Part shown: piece after piece, positions 1 through 6,489 of the stretch
How the letters are laid out: each line of letters opens with the position of its first letter
Position numbering within the stretch: position 1 is the first letter of the stretch
Origin: Deltaproteobacteria bacterium
Lineage (GTDB): Bacteria > Desulfobacterota > DSM-4660 > Desulfatiglandales > B25-G16
Assembly: GCA_020348625.1 (NCBI GenBank)
Contig: CP070752.1
Span: 2,251,180 to 2,261,347, forward strand
Direction: 5' to 3'
Length of the DNA: 10,168 nucleotides
Notes under the pieces: generated by a model
The model's input: the letters and a program-made list of their open reading frames with translations, nothing else
What the model was told of the DNA's origin: nothing
The model's database searches: none
Translations under genes and position numbers: made by a program

Positions 1-837
1 GGTGAAATTATCACCCTATATGATTACGAAACCCTCAAAGCCAGGGCTCAGAAGAGAATGCCTGCAACCAAAGAGGTGCAAAAACCTTCTGGAGAGATTC
101 AGGGAATCGATATTTCAAGCATTACGAACATAAAGGCCCTCGGCTTTTTTCAACAGGAGAAGGAAGAGCCATGGGGAACGATCTTTGACCTGGAGGCTGA
201 AAAAATACTTGTTAGCAAGGACGATGTTGTCTATGTAAGGATGCATAAAGAGGGCGTTGTGCCGGGAGATACATTCACCATATACAACACTTCAAATGCA
301 ATAACCCATCCCGATACCGGTAAACACCGTGGATACATCCACTCCTTCAAGGGAGTAGTGAAAATCGAGAAAGCAGCCCAAGGTTACCATATTGGCCGCA
401 TAACCGAATCATTCAGGACCATTCGTACAGGTGATCTGCTCATTCCCTATGAGCCGGTTTCCCCCTGTATCCTCCCCATTCCTTGCCAGGGTACCGTATA
501 CGCCGATATTGTGGCCGGGAAAGACGATTTAAAGGTACACGCGCAGGGTTCGGTCGTCTATATTGACGCCGGTCGTAGCAGTAGTCTCATGACGGGCAAT
601 CTCTTTGAAGCCATCCGGGAAAGAGAATCGATCGCCGATCCGCAAAAGAAAGAAACGGTTGCCTTGCCGCCGGTTATCCTCGGCAGAATCCTCATCCTGC
701 AAACCAAAGAGGATACGGCAATTGGAATTGTTTTTTGGGCCTCCAAGGACTTTGGGAATGCGACCAAAATCAGATCCTGCCCATGGGATGAACTGCCCAG
801 GCAACTAGCGAGTCTACCGGCCTGCTCGATCCAGTAG
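1..837 (+). CDS. LysM-domain cell-envelope protein, 5' end missing
   Basis: The reading frame is open from base 1 to the TAG at 835-837, so the gene begins off the left edge. The Met codon at 58 is internal. The first residues, GEIITLYDYETLKAR, look like the end of a LysM repeat (the yPGe-I-xL strand of the peptidoglycan-binding fold). The roughly 260 residues after it contain a beta-rich region with spaced motifs (LGFF, WGTIFD, DVVYVR, GDTFTIY, YIHSFKGVVKI, GRITESFRTIRTGDLLIPYEP) and a similar C-terminal unit (VILGRILILQTKEDTAIGIV). This layout is what I recall for LysM proteins of Desulfobacterota that lie near dprA. The role would be binding peptidoglycan in the periplasm or envelope. No catalytic motif is visible, and any signal peptide would be upstream of the window. 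The LysM call rests on a short remnant plus the general architecture, so it is moderately sure; the precise function is unknown. Confidence 0.68.
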   Translation, partial: GEIITLYDYETLKARAQKRMPATKEVQKPSGEIQGIDISSITNIKALGFFQQEKEEPWGTIFDLEAEKILVSKDDVVYVRMHKEGVVPGDTFTIYNTSNAITHPDTGKHRGYIHSFKGVVKIEKAAQGYHIGRITESFRTIRTGDLLIPYEPVSPCILPIPCQGTVYADIVAGKDDLKVHAQGSVVYIDAGRSSSLMTGNLFEAIRERESIADPQKKETVALPPVILGRILILQTKEDTAIGIVFWASKDFGNATKIRSCPWDELPRQLASLPACSIQ

Positions 838-904
838 TGAGAATGGCTAAGAATCGAGTCTTTCGGCGATCGTCAGAAAGCGAAATCTTGCCTAGACTTC
901 TGTC

Positions 905-1648
905 ATGTCCCTTTCCGGTCACACAGCCTTCATAACAGGCGCCGGCCAAGGTATCGGCAAGGCCTGCGCCCTTGCCTTCGCTTCTCGAGGCGCGAATCTC
1001 GTACTGATAGACAAGAACCAGGAAAGCCTGACTAAGGTCGCCTCGGAGGTATCCAATGTCGAGGGTATGGTAACGCAATTCGCGTTCGACCTCACCGACC
1101 TGGAAGAACTTAAGGCCATTGGAGAGAGAGATTGGAAGAAAATCCCGATTGATATCCTCGTGAATAACGCCGGCTTTGACCGGCCAGGCACGACTGCCAA
1201 GATCGACAGAAAGGGACTCGATGAGGTTTTTTCCATCCACGTCACTGTGCCCTTAATGCTCATCCAGCTCTTTCTGCCCTATATGCAAGCAGCAGGATGG
1301 GGTCGGATCATTAACATAAGCTCCATATACGGACTCATCGGGGGCAAAGGGGAAGTTGCCTATTCTACGGCCAAGGCAGGGGTCATTGGATTGACTAAAT
1401 CAGTAGCTAAGGAATGCGGCGAGGATGGTGTTACCGTTAACGCCGTTTTGCCGGGGCTCATACGGACTCCGACCATAGAAAGATTTATGGCCGAAAAATA
1501 CAAACAGCAAATCATCGCCGATACAGCGCTCGGGAGGATAGGTGAACCTGAGGAGATAGCGAGGGTCGTAGCATTTCTGGCCTCGGAGGATGCCTCGTTT
1601 ATTACCGGTATTGCCCTTCCTGTGTCCGGAGGATGGGGTGTGCTCTGA
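905..1648 (+). CDS. SDR-family NAD(P)-dependent oxidoreductase (FabG / 3-hydroxybutyrate dehydrogenase-like)
   Basis: A 247-residue classical short-chain dehydrogenase of normal length with a Rossmann fold. Visible motifs are the cofactor loop TGAGQGIG (residues 11-18), Asp36 at the end of the second strand (which usually favours NAD over NADP), NNAG (87-90), Ser140, the YSTAK active site with Tyr153 and Lys157, PG (183-184) and the C-terminal ITGIALPVSGGW. Such enzymes interconvert a hydroxyl and a keto group in the cytoplasm. The GWGRIINISS stretch resembles both FabG and 3-hydroxybutyrate dehydrogenase, so the substrate cannot be assigned. The fourth member of the usual catalytic tetrad, Asn in the helix after NNAG, appears as His112 (FSIHVTV). 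The ATG at 905 is the only reasonable start because an in-frame TAG lies at 893-895, but no good Shine-Dalgarno sequence precedes it. It sits 67 bp after the LysM gene and may be read through from it. Confidence 0.9.
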   Translation: MSLSGHTAFITGAGQGIGKACALAFASRGANLVLIDKNQESLTKVASEVSNVEGMVTQFAFDLTDLEELKAIGERDWKKIPIDILVNNAGFDRPGTTAKIDRKGLDEVFSIHVTVPLMLIQLFLPYMQAAGWGRIINISSIYGLIGGKGEVAYSTAKAGVIGLTKSVAKECGEDGVTVNAVLPGLIRTPTIERFMAEKYKQQIIADTALGRIGEPEEIARVVAFLASEDASFITGIALPVSGGWGVL

Positions 1649-1965
1649 ATGATTTTGGATACTACACTGGCCTTTTATTGACAAACAACGGATAACCCCG
1701 TAACCATGAAGATGTCTCACCGTTCTGGAAACAGAATCGCAGTTACCACTGATTCCTCATTACGTGGATAACATCTCATCACTGTTTTCATTTGTCAGCC
1801 GGCAAGTTCCGTTTTCTTTTCAACGATTGGACAAAGGGGCATCTCAGTATCCCATCATACCCGACTTAGAAATATAGGTCTTCTGGTTTTCCAGCAACAA
1901 AAGGCTTGACTACGATCGGTTTTGATTATATTCCACCACAGAAATTGGATGTGTGAGCACGTCTC
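1649..1965 (+). other. 317-bp non-coding gap between the SDR gene and dprA
   Basis: No convincing gene lies here. The ATG at 1649 runs only 10 codons, and another at 1706 gives 21 codons without a clear ribosome site. A small hairpin with a GAAA loop (TTCTG 1723-1727 pairing with CAGAA 1732-1736) is present but has no T-run, so it is not a standard terminator. The only other signal I see is a possible promoter near the dprA end. No tRNA or repeat array is visible. Confidence 0.6.
1906..1932 (+). promoter_or_regulatory. Possible sigma-70-type promoter for dprA
   Basis: TTGACT (1906-1911) resembles a -35 box. It is followed after 15 bp by TATATT (1927-1932), a near-consensus -10 box. The spacer is two bases shorter than ideal. 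Transcription would begin near 1940, leaving a leader of about 25 nt before the dprA ATG at 1966. The position at the end of a long gap is right for a promoter, but the support is sequence resemblance only. Confidence 0.4.
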
Positions 1966-3072
1966 ATGACAAAATGGTCAGATAGCAAATTGAGCTGGCT
2001 TGCTCTAAAGATGATACCCAATCTGGGAAATACTACTTATAAGCGCCTTCTTGACAGGTTCGGAGATCCGGATACCGTGTTTGAAGCCAAACTAGATGAT
2101 CTCCTTGAGGTCGATGGGCTCAGAGTTGAGACAGCGAAAAGGATCAAGAATAGGGCCTGGGAAGGGGAACCGGAGGAGGAATTGTCAACTCTCCAAAAGG
2201 GCAGTATTAGGCTCATCACTATGGAAGATCCGTCCTATCCACCCGATCTGAGAGAAATCCATGACCCACCTCCCCTTCTCTATCTAAAGGGAAATGAAAT
2301 CCCACAAAACCAGGTGATGGTTTCCGTTGTTGGATCAAGAAATCCCAGTCACTATGGCCTGAAAGTGACCGAGAAAATTTGTCAAGGCCTGGCAATGAGA
2401 GATATAGCTGTTGTCAGCGGCATGGCCACAGGGATAGATTCAGCCGCCCACTGGGGGTGCTTGAGGGCAGGAGGATTTACCGTGGCGGTACTGGGCTCTG
2501 GAGTCGATGTTATATACCCAGAGTCGAATCGAAAACTTTTTAATTATATCGTAGAGAAAGGTGCGGTTATTACCGAATTTGCCTTAGGGAGTCCCCCTGA
2601 GGCGAAGAATTTTCCAATAAGAAACAGGATAATCAGCGGCTTGTCCAAAGGCGTAGTGGTCGTGGAGGCCTCAAAAAGGAGCGGCTCGCTCATCACAGCC
2701 TCTCTTGCTTTAGAGCAAGGCAGAGAAGTTCTGGCCGTGCCGGGCAGCATAGACTCCTTTAAAAGCACGGGCACACATCACCTTATTAAACAAGGGGCTA
2801 AACTTGTGGAAAACGCAGACGACATTGCACAAGAGCTTGGCCTGGATTCCTTCTATCCCAGCCAGATGGGCACAGGCAACCAAAGGAGCTTACCCCTTCT
2901 CGAAGCGGATGAAAAAAGAGTTTATGAGATCCTGAGCCACTATCCCCTTCACATCGATCATATAGCCAGGCAAATCAATTTGGACGCAGCACTAGTTGCT
3001 AGTCTTTTGACCGCATTAGAGCTGAAAGGGATAGCCAAGCAGTTGCCGGGAAAGATGTTTGTTCTGCGGTAG
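1966..3072 (+). CDS. dprA: DNA-processing protein DprA (Smf)
   Basis: DprA binds single-stranded DNA entering the cell and loads RecA on it, protecting it during natural transformation; it is also widespread in bacteria not known to be competent. The 368-residue protein has the full three-part build. An N-terminal helical/HhH-like region spans about 1-75. An extended Rossmann fold spans about 80-290, with VVGSRNPS (121-128), SGMATGIDSAAH (151-162), GSGVDVIYP (177-185), FPIRNRIISGLS (216-227), GSLITA (240-245), VPG (258-260) and GTHHLIKQGA (269-278). A C-terminal winged-helix domain of the DprA type spans about 311-368. The ATG at 1966 is fixed as the first possible start because an in-frame GTG at 1951 is followed at once by TGA. 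A weak GTGAG ribosome site lies 8 nt upstream. The gene is followed in the same direction by topA, a common pairing in bacteria. All family motifs are intact. Confidence 0.96.
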   Translation: MTKWSDSKLSWLALKMIPNLGNTTYKRLLDRFGDPDTVFEAKLDDLLEVDGLRVETAKRIKNRAWEGEPEEELSTLQKGSIRLITMEDPSYPPDLREIHDPPPLLYLKGNEIPQNQVMVSVVGSRNPSHYGLKVTEKICQGLAMRDIAVVSGMATGIDSAAHWGCLRAGGFTVAVLGSGVDVIYPESNRKLFNYIVEKGAVITEFALGSPPEAKNFPIRNRIISGLSKGVVVVEASKRSGSLITASLALEQGREVLAVPGSIDSFKSTGTHHLIKQGAKLVENADDIAQELGLDSFYPSQMGTGNQRSLPLLEADEKRVYEILSHYPLHIDHIARQINLDAALVASLLTALELKGIAKQLPGKMFVLR

Positions 3073-3161
3073 TTGTGTTTCGTTTTTTTTGGCTCAGAGT
3101 TCCGCAAGGCGCTATATACGAGATACGACGATATTGCTGTTATCTATGAGGTGCTAGCCAT

Positions 3162-3177
3162 TGGTACGGTTTATGCT
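3162..3177 (+). promoter_or_regulatory. Possible sigma-54-type (-24/-12) promoter for topA
   Basis: TGGTAC, then five bases, then ATGCT matches the sigma-54 consensus TGGCAC-N5-TTGCW at 8 of the 10 core positions. The essential GG (3163-3164) and GC (3175-3176) are exactly ten bases apart. Transcription would start near 3188, just before the earliest topA ATG. A match of this quality is expected by chance about once in every couple of kilobases of both strands, and no activator site was identified, so this is tentative. Confidence 0.22.
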
Positions 3178-3194
3178 TCCTAGAATGAGCAAAA

Positions 3195-5837
3195 ATGATC
3201 CCTTCAAGTTCAAGACTCGATAAAGAGGACAATTTGAAAAGGATGGAGAAAAAAAGGGCACGAGGCCCCAGTAGGGCATTTCCAAAGATTCCTGATACAG
3301 CGGGTAAACAGCTAGTTGTCGTGGAATCTCCAGCCAAGGCTCGCACGATAAACAAATACCTAGGCTCAGATTATGTGGTTGCTGCCTCAGTTGGACACGT
3401 TCGTGATCTGCCCGAGAAGAACCCAAAAGGCGTAAAAGACCCAGTTCCCGGGGTCGATCTCTCTCATAATTTTATCCCGAGCTACGAGGTGATCAAGGGG
3501 AAGGCAAAGACCGTCACGGAATTGAAAAGCGCTTCGAAAACGGCTTCTGGGATCTGGCTAGCAACGGACCTTGATCGGGAAGGAGAGGCCATTGCGTGGC
3601 ATCTGGCTGAAGCGCTCACGGTCAAACCGGAGCATGTCAAACGGGTAGTGTTTAACGCCATAACCAAAAGTGAGATCGAAAAGGCCTTCCGCAATCCCCG
3701 TCCCATTGATATGGACAAGGTCAATGCACAACAGGCTCGACGGATCCTTGACCGAATCGTTGGATATCAGGTCTCGCCTCTCTTGTGGAAAAAGGTTTCA
3801 GGAGGGCTCAGCGCAGGCCGAGTACAATCAGTGGCCGTTCGATTAGTGGTAGAGCGGGAACGAGAGATCGAAGCCTTTATTCCGAAGGAATACTGGAAGC
3901 TAACCGCCTATTTTACTCCGGACATTGAAAGCGCTACCGCAATTGGCGACCAATGGCATAGATGGTTAAACGAGGCTCATTCAGGGCCAAAAGACAGAAA
4001 GATAAAAGGTCGCACGGTGCGGGAAAAAACTGCTTGGCTGGCTCAACACAACAGCTTTGCTGCTGATTTGATAGAAATTGATACAAAGAAATTCGAACCA
4101 AAGGACTGCGATTCAACACTCGAAGCAATCAAGGCAACAGGCTTCAGTCTTGTGGAGAAGATCGAGACTGAAAACCCCAGAGCCAAAGGTCCTGCTCAAC
4201 GTATCATACGTCTAAAGGGCTCGGTGGCCGGAGGTCCCACGTGGCATGTAAAGTCTACTCAAACAAAAAGAGTGAAAAGCCGCCCCTTTGCACCGTTTAT
4301 CACGAGCACCCTCCAGCAGACAGCTGCAAATCAACTCGGCTTCTCGGCTCACGTAACCATGCGCACCGCACAGGAGCTCTACGAAGGAGTTCAAATTGGC
4401 ACAATGGGCTCAGTGGGCCTCATAACCTATATGAGAACGGATTCAACTCATCTCGCGCCTGAAGCCATCGCCGCGGCAAGAGCATACATCGCTTCGAGTT
4501 TTGGCAGCGAGTACCTTCCTCCAAGAGCAAATGCCTTCGCCTCTTCGAACAAAAAAGCTCAAGAAGCGCACGAGGCCATCCGTCCGACTGATGTGACTCT
4601 CTTTCCCGAGCAGATACGATCATCACTGAGTGATCGTCAATACAGGTTATATAAGATCATCTGGGAGCGATTCGTGGCATCCCAGATGACCGATGCCCAG
4701 TGGGACAACACAACCGTCTTAATCTCAGGCCTTGCTAACGGAAAAGAGTATCTTTTCCGGGCGACCGGGAGGATCCTTGTCTTCGAAGGATATCACAAAG
4801 TGGCGGGCCTTCCCACTTCGTCCGATGAAGTGATGCTGCCGAAGCTGGTCGAGAAACAGCAGCTTGCAGCATTTGACCTGGACCCCACCCAGAACTTTAC
4901 CTCGCCCCCACCCCGATATACAGAAGCATCCTTGGTTAGAAAGCTCGAAGCAGAGGGAATAGGCAGGCCGAGCACTTACGCACAGATCATACAAGTGATC
5001 CAAAATCGCAAATACGTGGAAAAACGTCAGAACCTTTTCTATGCCACTGATCTGGGCTCGATTGTTACCGATAAACTCATCGAGGCATTTCCCGAAATCA
5101 TGGAGGTTGGTTACACGCGCGACATGGAGCAACAGCTCGATGACATAGAAGAGAAGCACGCCGATTGGATACAGATGCTGGAAACATTCTACGGACCTTT
5201 CAAAAATAGGCTTGATGCCGCATACGAAGACATGGGTCACGCCAAAGCCGAGATTCAACCTGCCTCTCACACTTGTCCCGAATGCGGCAGCCAAACGGTA
5301 TATCGGTTTGGGAGAAATGGTCGATTTCTGAGCTGTTCTCGTTATCCACACTGTACATATGCTTCTCCAATCGACCGAGCGGGAAATCCCCTTTCGCCGG
5401 AACTGACTGACGTGGCCTGTCCCGAATGCGGTGCGCCTATGCTGTTGCGCAAGGGTCGTTACGGGCCTTTCTTAAGTTGCAGCACATACCCCGACTGTAA
5501 GGGCATTGTGAACCTTGATAAGAAAGGGCATCTCACTCCGCCTAAGATCCCCCCCTTGCTTACCGATCTCACATGCCCCAAATGCGGGGCCCCCCTAAAC
5601 CTTCGTCGGGGCAGCCGGGGACCCTGGCTCAGCTGTTCCACCTTTCCCAAGTGCACGGGAAGGCTCGGCTGGGGTTCATTGGACAAAGCCACAAGGGCAC
5701 AGTGGGAGGAGGCATTGGGAAAACACGAAAAAGCGCTTCAACACAAAACCATCCGCAGACTCGACGGTACCCCTATCGGCGAAGGCTACAAGCCACAGAC
5801 CCGGGACACCGATGCTGACATATCACAAGGGCTATAG
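3195..5837 (+). CDS. topA: DNA topoisomerase I (type IA) with three zinc ribbons
   Basis: Topoisomerase I relaxes negative supercoils by cutting one DNA strand through a tyrosyl link. In the 880-residue reading the Toprim domain starts at KQLVVVESPAKA, with Glu44 and the metal-binding DLDREGE (Asp125, Asp127, Glu129). GGLSAGRVQS lies at 203-212. The catalytic site is GLITYMRTDS with Tyr412 and Arg414. AHEAIRPT (458-465) and GIGRPSTYA (588-596) are conserved core motifs. Three CxxC...C...C zinc ribbons follow (Cys694/697/714/720, 742/745/762/768, 794/797/814/820). Between YW (233-234) and the PFITSTLQQ motif, the protein is roughly 60 residues longer than E. coli TopA. The start is uncertain. 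The ATG at 3195 has no clear ribosome site and gives a 37-residue basic leader. The in-frame TTG at 3234 has AGAGG five bases upstream, and an ATG lies at 3243; either would shorten the leader to about 20-25 residues. Family and function are certain. Confidence 0.97.
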   Translation: MIPSSSRLDKEDNLKRMEKKRARGPSRAFPKIPDTAGKQLVVVESPAKARTINKYLGSDYVVAASVGHVRDLPEKNPKGVKDPVPGVDLSHNFIPSYEVIKGKAKTVTELKSASKTASGIWLATDLDREGEAIAWHLAEALTVKPEHVKRVVFNAITKSEIEKAFRNPRPIDMDKVNAQQARRILDRIVGYQVSPLLWKKVSGGLSAGRVQSVAVRLVVEREREIEAFIPKEYWKLTAYFTPDIESATAIGDQWHRWLNEAHSGPKDRKIKGRTVREKTAWLAQHNSFAADLIEIDTKKFEPKDCDSTLEAIKATGFSLVEKIETENPRAKGPAQRIIRLKGSVAGGPTWHVKSTQTKRVKSRPFAPFITSTLQQTAANQLGFSAHVTMRTAQELYEGVQIGTMGSVGLITYMRTDSTHLAPEAIAAARAYIASSFGSEYLPPRANAFASSNKKAQEAHEAIRPTDVTLFPEQIRSSLSDRQYRLYKIIWERFVASQMTDAQWDNTTVLISGLANGKEYLFRATGRILVFEGYHKVAGLPTSSDEVMLPKLVEKQQLAAFDLDPTQNFTSPPPRYTEASLVRKLEAEGIGRPSTYAQIIQVIQNRKYVEKRQNLFYATDLGSIVTDKLIEAFPEIMEVGYTRDMEQQLDDIEEKHADWIQMLETFYGPFKNRLDAAYEDMGHAKAEIQPASHTCPECGSQTVYRFGRNGRFLSCSRYPHCTYASPIDRAGNPLSPELTDVACPECGAPMLLRKGRYGPFLSCSTYPDCKGIVNLDKKGHLTPPKIPPLLTDLTCPKCGAPLNLRRGSRGPWLSCSTFPKCTGRLGWGSLDKATRAQWEEALGKHEKALQHKTIRRLDGTPIGEGYKPQTRDTDADISQGL

Positions 5838-5851
5838 GTGTGAGCCTTTTT
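5827..5851 (+). terminator. topA: Terminator-like hairpin at the topA end
   Basis: AAGGGCT (5827-5833) can pair with AGCCTTT (5843-5849), including one G-T wobble, around a nine-base loop. The T-run 5847-5851 forms the 3' side and tail. The topA TAG lies in the loop. It fits a rho-independent terminator for topA in the 15-bp space before the convergent dut gene. In the opposite direction the hairpin lacks a trailing T-run, so it probably works only for the + strand. Confidence 0.42.
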
Positions 5852-5852
5852 G

Positions 5853-6302
5853 CTATACGCCGCTGTGACCGAATCCCCCATCTCCCCTTTTCGTGCAATC
5901 CAGCTCTACAACTTCTTCAATGGTAGCCCGGGACACCTTGGTGATCACGATCTGCCCTATCCTATCGCCCCTTTTCACGGTAACCTTTTTTTTACCCCAG
6001 TTGATAGCAATAACGCCGATTTCACCGCGGTAATCGGAATCAATCGTTCCCGGGGAATTAACCAGCCCAAGCCCGTATTGCAGGGCTAGGCCGCTCCTTG
6101 GCCTAACCTGGGCCTCATAACCGTGTGGGAGAGAAATGGATAGTCCGGTAGGGATAAGCTTTATTTCTCCTGGCTGCAAGGTAATTTCATCGTCAACTGC
6201 CGCCCGAAGATCCAGACCGGAGGATCCTTCTGATTGATAAGTTGGCAAAGGCAAATCTGGGTTATTATCCAATCTCCTAACCCTTACGGTAACCCTGTCC
6301 AT
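5853..6302 (-). CDS. dut: Deoxyuridine 5'-triphosphate nucleotidohydrolase (dUTPase)
   Basis: dUTPase hydrolyses dUTP to dUMP and pyrophosphate in the cytoplasm, keeping uracil out of DNA and supplying thymidylate synthesis. From the ATG at 6302 the protein is 149 residues, the usual size for the homotrimeric family. All five family motifs are present in order: SSGLDLRA (27-34), RPRSGLAL (67-74), LVNSPGTIDSDYRGEI (80-95, with the catalytic Asp88), GDRIGQIVI (112-120) and RGDGGFGHSG (139-148, with the uracil-stacking Phe144). The frame extends upstream to a TTG at 6347 (164 residues). I prefer the ATG because AAAGG lies four bases before it and the extra 15 residues (SQNTSSYKSKPKG) look like untranslated sequence or a disordered leader. 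The gene faces topA with a 15-bp gap and lies downstream of rpsO-pnp-M16 on the same strand, probably in the same or a closely linked transcript. Confidence 0.95.
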   Translation of the reverse strand: MDRVTVRVRRLDNNPDLPLPTYQSEGSSGLDLRAAVDDEITLQPGEIKLIPTGLSISLPHGYEAQVRPRSGLALQYGLGLVNSPGTIDSDYRGEIGVIAINWGKKKVTVKRGDRIGQIVITKVSRATIEEVVELDCTKRGDGGFGHSGV

Positions 6303-6311
6303 CTCACCTTT
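6303..6311 (-). promoter_or_regulatory. dut: Ribosome binding site deciding the dut start
   Basis: On the - strand AAAGGTGAG runs directly into the ATG at 6302. It matches the anti-Shine-Dalgarno sequence well, though the distance from AGG to the start codon (four bases) is short. It supports the 149-residue dUTPase over the TTG start at 6347. Confidence 0.5.
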
Positions 6312-6343
6312 GGGCTTACTTTTGTATGACGATGTATTCTGGC

Positions 6344-6475
6344 TCAAATGCTTTTCTGCCTCGACCTGAATTCCTCAATTTGCGATAGCCACCCAATTAC
6401 CGAATTACTTGGAGAGAGCCACTGAGACGGTTTGGGAAAAGAGAAAAACAGCAAGGGAAGCGAGGATGCAGACAT
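6344..6475 (-). CDS. Possible 43-residue small ORF between the M16 gene and dut
   Basis: An ATG at 6475 opens a 43-codon frame ending in TGA at 6344-6346, which overlaps the TTG (6345-6347) that opens the longest dut frame. An AAGGA sequence about nine bases upstream of the ATG could serve as a ribosome site. The N-terminus is hydrophobic (MSASSLPLLFFSFPK) and the C-terminus charged (IEEFRSRQKSI). I recognise no family. The gap is only 142 bp, and a frame of this length can arise by chance, so it may well be non-coding leader for dut. Confidence 0.15.
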   Translation of the reverse strand: MSASSLPLLFFSFPKPSQWLSPSNSVIGWLSQIEEFRSRQKSI

Positions 6476-6489
6476 AAAGGCTTTTCCTT

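Noticed and set aside
770..1240. 156-codon - strand frame across the SDR start
   Set aside because: It overlaps the SDR cofactor-binding region on the opposite strand and shows no domain; shadow of the SDR gene.
1400..1720. 106-codon - strand frame reaching from the SDR gene into the intergenic gap
   Set aside because: Most of it is antisense to the SDR, and the free part looks like random composition.
3083..3090. Run of eight T after dprA, as a possible terminator
   Set aside because: No stable stem immediately upstream of the T-run could be found.
4725..5351. 208-codon open frame on the - strand within topA
   Set aside because: It lies wholly antisense to the conserved TopA catalytic core and zinc ribbons, has no recognisable motif, and is explained by codon bias of topA.
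5850..6089. 79-codon + strand frame opposite dut
   Set aside because: It is fully antisense to dUTPase motifs 3-5; no family resemblance or ribosome site.
6395..6408. Direct repeat AATTAC-cg-AATTAC upstream of dut as an operator
   Set aside because: Only six bases repeated twice in an A/T-rich stretch; too short to support without conservation.
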